Positions 9,652 through 19,132 of a stretch of DNA of 40,795 nucleotides are shown here, in pieces. Both the position numbers and the translations under genes were made by a program. The stretch covers positions 51,774-92,568 of the forward strand of contig JAHBMJ010000321.1 in assembly GCA_018398765.1 (NCBI GenBank). Direction: 5' to 3'. The notes below the pieces were generated by a model. That model had not been told where the DNA came from. It did no database searches and saw nothing but the letters and a program-made list of their open reading frames with translations. Positions within the stretch are counted from its first letter, which is position 1, and each line of letters begins with the position of its first letter. This DNA comes from Chromera velia (taxonomy: Eukaryota > Sar > Chromeraceae).

Positions 9652-11990
9652 GTGAAAGCCTTGGCCACAGCCTGGTATCGGGTTTTGGTTAGGCCGGTGG
9701 AGGAAGTAATAGCGAAAGCGACAGAGAAGCAACAGCCTCCTACCTTTAAAACGTTGTTTAGAGAGAAGGAAGGGTAGTGAGATGAGGAATGTAAAGAGCT
9801 GCAAGAATGCCTGAAGAAAGTAAGGAAAGAAGTTGAGGACTGTGCAAGTGGGGTAGAGAGAGAGTTAAAGCAGGAAAGGGTGGAAAACATCTTAAAGAAA
9901 AGGAGAGAGATCTTCCGGCAGAAAAGGAAGAGATATGAGATAGCGAAAACTAAAAAAGCGAAGACACATTTGCTTAATGACCCCCTCTTCCTTTGGAAAG
10001 AAAGGAGAAAGTTGTCGAAAGACGGTTTGAGACCAGGGGCAAGAGACTTCTCAAACCATTGGGCACGGATTTTTGGGAAGGGCAAAGAATTGCCAGAGCC
10101 TGATCCGGAGCCGGAGCCCCCGAAGTAATTCATTTTCTCGTATAAGCAGGTGACTGATCGTCTGAAAGGAATGGATAGAAAGAAAGCGGCAGGGCTCGAT
10201 GGTATCTCTCCTCAACAACTCGACCTTTGCTTTTGTCACTCTCCCATCTCTCGCTTCCTTTTGTTTGTTTTCTTTAATTTAATGTATGCATATGCATGTT
10301 GGCCTGATAACTGGAATTTGTTGAGAATCGTACCCGTCCCAAAAGGTCCCCCTTCACCACAGCCGAATGACTAGCGTCCAGTCCATGTCGTTAGCCCCCT
10401 TGCAAAGCTCTTTGGTCTCCTTATGGATGATCGAATCCGTCAGTAAGCTCGTTTTAACGACAGACAGATCGGGTTTAGATGGGCACAAGAGAGGGGATCG
10501 CCGATTCGGAGCAGTAGTAGGCTTGGTACAGGAATGCAGAAGAGGCAAGAAGGGGCTCCTGGGCAGATTTGTCGACTTCTCAAAGACGTTTGACTCCATC
10601 CCTCGGCTGAAGCTTCTGGCAAAGCTGCAGGCTGAAGGAATAGAGAAGAGAGATCTGTTGATGATTGCATCAATGTATAGAGGCATGAAAGCGAGAGTCG
10701 ATGGGGACTCGGTTCTATTCCCGGAGGGAGCAGGGGTTAAACAAGGTGATACGTTGTCCCCGTCGCTTTTTCTATTATTCATTAATGACCTGCATGATGA
10801 GATTCAGAAAGGAAAACGGGGAGATGGAAAGGAAACGGAGGGAGTTCACCTTGCTGGGGCTAGTTTGGGAAGTATAGGCTACGTTGATGATCTTGTCTTG
10901 TTTGCACACTCAGCAACCAACCTTCAAGCAAAATTTGATGCCCTGGAGGGGTATTACGGAAAGTGGGGGTTGAATATCAATCTGAAGAAAACCAAGGTCC
11001 TGCGCCTTTGTGAATACCGCAAGGACTGTAACGGCATGATTTTGTACCAAAGGAAGGAAGTAGACTGGTGTGATCAGTACAAATATTTGGGTTGCCTTCT
11101 GTTTGAGGGAGGGGATTTGACTTGGTCGATTGAAGCACGCCTACGCAGTGCAGAGCGTACAATTGGGGCGGTGACTGGTCTGGCTGCGAGTCTGTCTGGG
11201 TTGCCTCTCGGGGGAAAGATGCAGCTGCTGAAGGTGTGCTGGGAGCCGGTAGCACTCTATAGCCTAGAGTGCTTTCCGATAAGACAGGGAGACTGGGAGG
11301 CGATTGACAACTTACGGCTCCGGTTTGTTCGATGGGCGGCCCAACTTCCGGTCAGGAGTTTGCGTGTACCCTCTCTTTTGTCTATTAATTTAATGTCTGC
11401 TCGCGCGCTCTTGTGTGCTCGTTTTGCTTCATTCTGGATTGCACTTAGCCGTTCGTATCTCCGTATTCCTCAGGCTTTTTTGAATTCATGGAAGGGACCT
11501 GGCGGGTGCCAGCGGGGTAGAAGCAAAGAAGAGCCGTCAATGGTCTGTTCAGATGGGCAGGCTTTAACTTTTTGACGTCTCTCCCTGTCCGGAGCTCAGA
11601 AAAACGGGCCCCAAAGGGGAATTTGTTTGTTTCTACCAAAATTGAGGATGCCTGGGGAATGGAATGCATGAAAAGGGGAGACAAGGAAGAAAGGGGCAAC
11701 TTCCTCCTGTCTGCTTCTTTATCAGGACTACAGAGAGCTCTTCCGTCTTCTTCACGTTCTTTTCTATTTCTTTTGTCTTCAAAGAATGACCCTAAGGTAC
11801 GGATGTCCTGTTTGCTGAGAAGTGCCTTATGTGAGAAGATTGAGCCACTCCTAGGGGCATTGACAGTAAATCGGAAGGGTCTGACGGGGGGGGCCAACTC
11901 TCCGGGAGAGGTGTTTTGTCTGGCAGAGGGTTGTTCAAATGAAAGAAAAATTGATGATCTCTGGCACCGGCTTTCAGTATGCTCTAATTA
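9652..11990 (+). pseudogene. LINE ORF2-like reverse transcriptase, broken
   Basis: Would copy element RNA into DNA at a nicked target. Visible in order: a linker ending in the WW-x-E-C type motif (9775-9790), AAGLDGISPQQL (about 10189-10224), the PNxRP block (about 10364-10380), VDFSKTFDSI (about 10573-10602), GVKQGDTLSPSLF, the catalytic YVDD (about 10879-10890; the usual motif is YADD), LNINLKKTK, and a Cys/His cluster CX4CX10HX4C near 11919-11985. In-frame stops lie at 9775, 9778, 10126, 10372 and 10444; the frame shifts near 10480 and again before 11572. It cannot make an active protein. It is clearly a non-LTR RT; the clade is undetermined. Confidence 0.88.
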
Positions 11991-12382
11991 GGTAGAAGCA
12001 AGAAATAAACTAAACAAAGTGATAGAGGGAAAGAAAGTGAAGCAAAGGATTCAGAGAGAAGGAATTGAGGGATCGGATACAGCCGAAACAGAAGCGAGGA
12101 AGATGCTGCTTTTGGCTTTACAAGTCGATCCGTATGAAGCATACAGAGCCGTTTGCCATCTTTGTTACTCACTGTGCACGCCTGTTTCTGTGTGAACGCG
12201 ACCTTTTCTTCTTCTGTTCGAGTCTTCTATTGCCACCTCCAACGCGCATGCTGCTCGTGAGCTCACCAAGCGAGCACTTCAGGGGATTTCGCGCTTAGCC
12301 TTATCTCTAGAGTTGAGTGATTGACGATCTCTGGCATGACCATGGGCTGCTGGGAGCACGGCTCCACTCTAGCAAAACCAAC

Positions 12383-12409
12383 TTCATTCATTCATTCATT
12401 CATTCATTT
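12383..12409 (+). repeat. (TTCA)n tail of the LINE
   Basis: About six and a half copies of TTCA at the 3' end of the element. Such short tandem tails are known in several LINE clades. Confidence 0.75.
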
Positions 12410-12410
12410 A

Positions 12411-12585
12411 AAGATACACTAGTAACGCTAGCTGTGATAACTGGTGTGTACGTATATCTAAGTCTATATATAAGGGTAACGGCTCTAAAATAGTAACGGG
12501 ACGGCCGTTACTACGTAGTACGGGTTTTTAGTACTTGCATGCTAAGCTTTGCTAGCCTAGCTGTTAACCTAGCTGCATGAAGCTT
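12411..12585. other. spacer with short palindromes
   Basis: Contains several near-palindromes (GTTACTACGTAGTAC, AGCCTAGCTGTTAACCTAGCT and AAGCTT pairs) but no recognised gene or element ends. Confidence 0.3.
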
Positions 12586-12935
12586 CTATGGTGAAGCTTT
12601 AGAAATGGTCGATAAAGCCCAAATTGTTGAAGTATTGTTCACCAATGAAACATCGAATCCATATTGAGCACTGTACCGACTATAGCTAGCACACCGATCA
12701 AAAAAAGGCTTTAAAAAGCACTCCACTTCGACTTTCTGCTCAAACTTGAAGAATCCGCGCGGGCCATTGCTACTAAGGGCCATTGCCAGGGCGATTTTTC
12801 CTTCTGCATCAATGCCTCCTTCGAGAGGAAGATCAAACTTGCACGCTTTGAACCATCAAATCAACTCATCGACTTTTCACATGCGGACGTACAAACTGAC
12901 GGCACGAGGTGTCAGAACGGAAGCCAATATCGATG
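12586..12935 (-). pseudogene. fossil of an unrecognised protein-coding sequence
   Basis: On the minus strand a protein-like stretch of about 90 codons runs from roughly 12857 down to 12586, including the segments ACKFDLPLEGGIDAEGKIAL and KFEQKVEVECFLKPFFDRC. The same frame continues upstream (LTPRAVSLYVRM, then KVDELI), interrupted by two TGA codons near 12872 and 12857. Composition is balanced and unlike the low-complexity frames around it. I do not recognise the family. It lies just past the LINE tail, so it may be a host gene relic or part of another repeat. Confidence 0.4.
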
Positions 12936-13069
12936 CTCACTGAGAAAACAAGGAAAACAAAGCAAGAACATATCGTACAACAAACTTGACAAAAACCTGC
13001 ACATCTCTTTACAGGCAGCCCTACTCCAACTCTCTCTCGGGCTTTGTTCTTTTGTTTCTCCAGCGCATT

Positions 13070-13754
13070 CTATCGTGCAGTTACGGTACTTCTTTCTTCT
13101 AGTTTCTCCCGCTTTTGTCCCACCAACCCACTACTGAGACCCCTTTCCCTTGCAATCATACTCTTCATGAAAAATTCTCCTGCCTTGTAAGAAGAGCGGA
13201 TGAGGGGGCCCGAGGCCATGTACTTGAACCCCATTGCCATCCCGACGTCTTCGTACTTCTTGAACTGCTCAGGCGTCACGTACTCAACCACCGCCAGGTG
13301 ATGGTCTGTTGGCCTCAGGTACTGGCCTGCATGCACACAGACAGACAGACAGACAGACGCACACATGCTTGCTTCATCTCGGTGAATGAGGAGCGCGAGC
13401 GAAGGAGGGAATCTACAGTCGAAAGGAAGAAGAGGGCGCCAGGTAAGACGAACGGAAGAAAGAGAGGTTAGGAGAAAAAAAGGATGGCGGCAGAGAAGGA
13501 TAAAAAAAGGAAAGGACAGAAAGGCAGCCCGCACACCATCTCACCAACACTCCCCCCACGCCCCTGATCGACCCACAGCCAGCCCCAGACGAACCAACCG
13601 ACCGAGTGTGAGGACGTCGCAGTCGATGCTTCGAAGGTCCTCCATACATCTGATCACCTCCTCCTCTGTCTCCCCCAGCCCCAGCATCAACGACGTTTTT
13701 GTATACACATCAGGATTGGCTTCCTTCGCATACGCAAGAACGTCCATCGACTGT

Positions 13755-13838
<84 letters not shown>

Positions 13839-13839
13839 G

Positions 13840-13876
<37 letters not shown>

Positions 13877-15686
13877 AAGGACGGGTAGACGACCTTCAAC
13901 CATTGTTAGAACGAAAACGGAATGAAACTCTGATCCCTCTCCCTGCCTCTGTGCTGGTCCCTCTTTTTCTTTTCAGTCGGAGGGAGAAGGGAAAAGGGAA
14001 CTTCACCCTCTCTCCCTTTGCCATTCTCCCTCCCTCCCTCCCTCCCTCCACGTCTTCTTCCTGACAGACAGACTGACTGACTTGTAGTTGGCCCTTCTAT
14101 CCCTCACGTGTCTCTGGAGTCTCTCCACCGTCTCCACATTGTGGGCATACACGTCCAGCCCCGACCTGGACAGACGGCTGACGGCCTGCACAGATCCGTC
14201 GGTCCGATTGTTTGTGTCAAGAGAGGGAGGGAGGGAGGGAGACGGGAAGGAAGCGAGAAAGTGAATTAAAGAGATGATGGGAATTTTTTGAGAGAGGTCG
14301 AAGGGGAGGAGAACGGTCAGGGCAGGATGATCCCGTCTGCTCTCTTCCTCTCTGTCTCTCTCACACACACAGGTATGTGCACGTTTGCATGAAGAGAGAA
14401 ACCGACAAACAAAACGAGTTTTTTTTTTTTCTTTCCTTCTGTCTCCTGTCAAACAAGAAAACATACGGATCATAAAAAAAAACACAAACATTCTGGCAGC
14501 GCGGAAGAGGCCCCGAAAGAAACAGACTTAAGAGCCTCTTGCGTCTTCTCCTCGTGATCGGTTGAAGTCACACGCTCCTCTCCACTTCCACCAGAAGACA
14601 AGAAAGAGAAAAGATGATACAATCCATCCACAAAGAAAACAATCCATATGACAAACGATAAACGAGAAACAGACGTACAGGCACCGCACCGTCAGTCAAT
14701 TCAGAGATCGAGAGGTGCTGCATGGACGAGGCATTTGTGACACACTATATACGATTTTTTATTTTTCCTTTTCCTTTTTTTTTTGCTGCAAGCAGACAGA
14801 GACACAGACAGAAAAGGAAAGAGAAAGAGAGGACGCGTTCCTCTCTGTCGCTCTGTCTCTTTCTTTCCTTGCTTTTCTTTCCCTTCCTTGGCTGCCTCGT
14901 CGATGCATGGACTGACTGACTGACTGACTGACTGACTGACTGACCGGCTTGTTTCCCTGAAAGTCCGAAACCAGGCACTCCACCAACACCTCGGGCTTGA
15001 TGGCTTTCAGATACTCCACTGTCTTTGCGAAGTGGTCTGCTCCTCCGTCCTCCATGTCATCTCTGCAGGGACACAGAGAGAGAGGGATTTAATAGAAAGA
15101 AAGGAGACAAATGACAAACACACACATGTCATTTCTTTCTGCGAATATCAGCAGATTTTGTCTTGGTGCGCCCCGCAGAAACAAATCAGCAGGATACGCA
15201 GAGAATAGAGAAATGCCCCGAATCAGACATGATGCATAGAGACGTCCCAGGCCAGTACCCTCTCTGTTCTCCCCAAAAATGACTTTTGACGAAAGAGCAT
15301 ACACAACACTCACATTTTGCAATTACAACCTATCCAAGCAGGTCACAGGGCAGAACATCCCCGTAAACCAGTGCGATTCTGCGGAACAGCCACGCTCATC
15401 CATTCAAAAGAGGAGAAGACGCTAACCGAGCTAACCGACCTGTCCACAGATGTCATGACGATGTAGTCCACCCCCCACCTAGCGATTTCGCATGCTGTGT
15501 TGAAGGGCTCCTCTGGGTCTGCAGGGGGGGGCTTGGAGTCTGTCTTGATCGCGCAGAACCTGCAGCCTCTGGTGCACGTGTCTCCCAAGAGCATGATCGT
15601 GGCAGTCCCGCCGTTCCAGCACTCCCCTATGTTCGGACACTGGGCCTCCTCACAGACCTGCAATCAATCAATCAATCAATCAATCA

Positions 15687-15718
<32 letters not shown>

Positions 15719-16588
15719 GTGCGTGTGATCAAGATCATTCCTTCAAGAGACCAACAGACATCTGGTGGAGTACTTTCCCCTGACTGTTTTCCTTTCTTCA
15801 AAGTCTCGCAGTGACAGGGCGCGTTTGTGTGCACGGGTGCGAATCTGTCGGAAGGTGGGGGGCATACGCGAAAAGAAAACGAGAGACATCACGAGAGAGA
15901 CGAGCCTGGCGACGGGGAGGACGGATGAAGTTGAGCGTCTGTCTGCTGGTGCGCTCTCTGTGCCTTGGTCCACCCAGATGTATGGGCGTTTCGTGAATTC
16001 CCTGGCTGACTGGCTGACTGACTGTATGTAGGTTGAGGTCCCTGAGTCCACTTTGCAGTTCCCTGAACTTCGTCTTGTCCCCTCCTGGTGCGGGCACACG
16101 GAACCAGTCCGGTCTCTGTGCAGGCATGTCCGCTCCCACTCTGGGGACACGGAGAGGGGCGTCTGAGGTCGTAGGGGAGCTGGAGGAGATGTCGAGCGTC
16201 AAAGTCTCGACATCGTCTGCACGAGTCGAAGGGGGGAGGACGGGGGGGTAGGTGCGAAGGTTCAGAATAGTGGGAACGACGTGGCAACTGCTGAAAAGCA
16301 GAAAGGGTAGAGAACGGAGAACAGCAGACAGCAGAGATATAACGAGACAAAGGGAGAGAAGGAAAAGGAAGCCAGGGAAACTGACTTACCAGATGCACCA
16401 GCAGGAAGAGCGGTGCTTTGACCTCTCAGACTTCCCAAAAGACCTCCTCTGCTTTGTCCTGGTCTCCCAGTGACTTGCCTTCTTCTGCTTGGCCTGCGGG
16501 GCTGTGCAGGAAGGGGGTTTCGGGAGGGGGGGAAAGTGAAGGCAGAAGACCCCCCGATGCACAAAACAAAGCAAGAGAGGTACATCAT
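13070..16588 (-). CDS. lipA: lipoyl synthase, plastid-targeted
   Basis: Radical-SAM enzyme that inserts two sulfurs into octanoyl groups on E2/GCVH lipoyl domains; the plastid form serves pyruvate dehydrogenase. Phase-consistent exons (minus strand, 5' to 3'): 16588-16390, 16216-16023, 15657-15440, 15062-14945, 14185-14082, 13754-13603, 13326-13070; 413 residues. The N-terminus has a hydrophobic signal peptide, then SSA/F and a basic Ser/Arg-rich transit region, typical of complex plastids. Then come [12 protein letters not shown], the auxiliary cluster [12 protein letters not shown] (CX4CX5C), the SAM cluster CTRGCRFC (CX3CX2C), [42 protein letters not shown], and the RSSY motif whose Ser ligates the auxiliary cluster. 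All key residues are present. Either Met at 16588 or 16585 may start; an in-frame Met at 16681 would add a microsatellite-encoded Glu/Arg run. Head-to-head with the exchanger at 17264. Confidence 0.95.
13758..13873. repeat. (CA)n(GA)n compound microsatellite at a LipA 3' splice site
   Basis: On the LipA strand this reads (CT)n then (GT)n and runs directly into the GCAG acceptor at 13758-13755. It therefore acts as the polypyrimidine/GU-rich end of the fifth LipA intron. Confidence 0.9.
14911..14944 (-). repeat. (GTCA)n grown from a LipA 5' splice site
   Basis: About 8.5 perfect GTCA copies on the minus strand. The first copy is the donor of the fourth LipA exon (exon ends at 14945), so the repeat is in register with the splice motif. 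Confidence 0.85.
15661..15718. repeat. (AATC)n microsatellite in a LipA intron
   Basis: About 14 copies of AATC with one interruption, lying just upstream (minus sense) of the CAG acceptor at 15660-15658. Confidence 0.9.
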
Positions 16589-16611
16589 CGTCTCTGACAA
16601 CACCTTATTGA

Positions 16612-16613
<2 letters not shown>

Positions 16614-16651
<38 letters not shown>
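16614..16651. repeat. (TC)n(TG)n microsatellite
   Basis: Dinucleotide run in the presumed 5' UTR or promoter of lipA. On the minus strand it encodes an Arg/Glu run if translation began at 16681. Confidence 0.85.
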
Positions 16652-17229
16652 CAAGGAGAGAGGCAGAACAGAACTTCGCAACTTTGGCTACGGTCTCTGT
16701 TGCAGAGAAAAGGTAAGCTCTTTCCTTCTTGTCGACCCGATTGAACTGAAACTACAGAGGAAGTCCGACATGCAGCAGTTAGCCTGAGAGCCTCTCTCTC
16801 TCGTGCTTTGAAGAGAGTTTCGATCATCGCGTACGTTGGGTGTCAGACTGATTTGCGTCTCGTCGCCCGCGGTCATATACGTGCCCCCCAAGAAGTTGTG
16901 AGTGCGAACTGAACCGATACGAGTGCAGCAATATGGAAGCAAATTGGAAGCAATGAAGATTTGCTGTTGAATCTGAGGATTCTGCCATGCAGACTTGAAG
17001 AGTTTCAATGCGTACGCACACATACACGGAAGAGAACGCTGTGGTACCGAGTCAGCTTCAATAGCCCTTAGATAGAAGATCACGGACGAACACATGTTCC
17101 CTCCAGTTGTTTTCCCTTGCCATGGTTGCGCCTAACTTGCAAACCCGGCTACTGTTGTTCGGCCTCCACGACTGACACACTTGGTTGCCACTGTGCCTTA
17201 CGGTTTTGTTCGTTTTTCGTTGCTGAGGA

Positions 17230-17249
17230 GGGCAGCCTTGTTGCTGCCC
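17230..17249 (+). other. hairpin in the exchanger 5' leader
   Basis: GGGCAGC and GCTGCCC form a perfect 7-bp stem with a 6-base loop, 14 bases before the start codon. It could slow translation initiation; this is inference. Confidence 0.35.
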
Positions 17250-17263
17250 CTTTCCCATAAAGC

Positions 17264-18721
17264 ATGATAGGCAATACTTCCCTGTCACGCAACAACACAG
17301 CGTTGGGCCAATTGGGGGTCCCCAATGACCTCCTCTTGGTTGTCAACGCCAACGGGACTATTGTCTCCACACAAAATGTGACCCTGCTGAACACCACTAC
17401 GAGCACTACACCAGCAGTGGAGAAAACAGAGGCTCAAGAAGAGTTTGAGAACATGAAGTCGGGCGAGAAGGAGGCGTTGATGAGCACGGGAATCTTTATG
17501 TTGCTCATCATCCTCATCATCTGTCTCTTCGGGGCTCAAATGCTGAAGCGGTTCAACATACGAATCATTCAGCTACCGGTGCTTGCCACTCTAATTGGCA
17601 TGTTCATCGGTTTTATCCTTCGAGTGGTGCTCGGCTGGTCTACCATTCTCGAAAATATTCTGGCGTTCAACCAGGATCTCTTCTTTATCCTCCTACTCCC
17701 TCCTATTATCTTTGAGAGTGGATTTAGCATGGAGGGGAAGAAGTCGGCGCTGTTCTTCAAGAACTTCGGTGCCATCCTGTGGTACGCATTCTTTGCCACT
17801 TTCACGTCCTTCGTGTTTGTGGGTTGCACAATGTTCCTGGCAGGCATCGTGAGGATTTGCGTTCCTCTGACGCTTCAGCAAGCCTTCGCCTTTGGGGCTC
17901 TGATTTCGTCCACCGACCCCGTGAGCGTGTTAGCGATATTTAAAGAGATGCGCGCAGACCCCACGCTGGACGTTCTCGTTGCTGGGGAGAGTCTGCTTAA
18001 CGACGCGATCGCGATCGTACTGTACAAGGCCATCATAGAGCCCCAAAATAAGGACATCTGGATGTATGCGTTCTCGTTCGTGCTCTGCTTCATCATGTCG
18101 TTCGTCGTAGGGGCTGTGGTGGCCTTTGCCTCTGCTTTCATCTTCAAGCACATGGAGCTGCACACACAGGTCGGTCACTTGCACTGCAGGTCTGTTTTTC
18201 TTTTCTGGAGGAGAAATTCGGGTCGATGATACGCAAAGGGGCCCTACGGGATTTATTGAGTGTTTCGGCTGGATGTTCTTGCACTTTCAGTCATATGACA
18301 GCGCATGAGCAGCGTGTTAACTGAACATGAGAGAAGTCTGTACTAGGTGTCTCCCGAATCAGTGAGGTTGCTATCAGGCTCTTTCTTTGATCATTTCTCT
18401 ATCTTCCTCTCGCTGTGTGTGCGTGAGTGCGTGCGTGCATGTGTGTATGTCTGTGTGTGTTTGTGTGGGTGTGGTCTTGGCGCTGTCGTAGTTGGCGGGT
18501 GATCCCTGGAAATAGTTGCTTCACTCCTCTGTGTGCGTAGTGGTGACTCCTTGTGTATTCCCGTTGGTGAAAGCAGCACCTCGACTGTGTGTGTGTGTTT
18601 GTGGGTGTGGTCTTGGCGCTGTCGTAGTTGGCGGGTGATCCCTGGAAATAGTTGCTGCACTCCTCTGTGTGTGTAGTAGTGACTTCTTGTGTATCCCCGT
18701 TGGTGAAAGCAGCACCTCGAC

Positions 18722-18752
<31 letters not shown>

Positions 18753-18874
18753 GGGTGTGGTCTTGGCGCTGTCGTAGTTGGCAGGTGATCCCTGGAAATA
18801 GTTGCTTCACTCCTCTGTGTGTGTAGTGGTGACTCCTTGTGTATCCCCGTTGGTGAAAGCAGCACCTCGACTGT

Positions 18875-18911
<37 letters not shown>

Positions 18912-19101
18912 TGGTCTTGGCGCTGTCGTAGTTGGCGGGTGATCCCTGGAAATAGTTGCTTCACTCCTCTGTGTGTGTAGTGGTGACTCCTTGTGTATCC
19001 CCGTTGGTGAAAGCAGCACCTCGACTGTCTNNNNNNNNNNNNNNNNNNNNNNNNNNNNNNNNNNNNNNNNNNNNNNNNNNNNNNNNNNNNNNNGTGTGCG
19101 T

Positions 19102-19132
<31 letters not shown>

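Larger units (their letters stand above)
9640..12410 (+). mobile_element. decayed non-LTR retrotransposon (LINE), 5' truncated
   Basis: The element starts inside the linker before the reverse transcriptase; no endonuclease domain was recognised. It ends with a C-terminal zinc-knuckle remnant near 11915-11990 and a 3' tail of (TTCA)n at 12383-12409. A related tail sequence precedes a similar tract in the LINE fragment at 26106-26700. The left boundary is approximate and no target-site duplication was found. Confidence 0.8.
16589..17263. promoter_or_regulatory. shared divergent promoter region, lipA / exchanger
   Basis: The two genes start 675 bases apart in opposite directions, so both promoters must lie here, or further off if there are untranslated exons. 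It holds (TC)n(TG)n at 16614-16651 and no convincing TATA box. Confidence 0.45.

Noticed and set aside
9775-12872. Nuclear UGA (or UAG) read as Trp, suggested by stops at Trp-like positions in the LINE and in the 12586-12935 fossil
   Set aside because: TAA stops and frameshifts also occur, the host genes use TGG freely, and exon B of the Dicer-like gene ends in TGA; decay explains the pattern.
13386-13925. 179-codon plus-strand open frame opposite lipA
   Set aside because: Made of (CA)n and (GA)n repeats and the antisense of a well-supported LipA exon.
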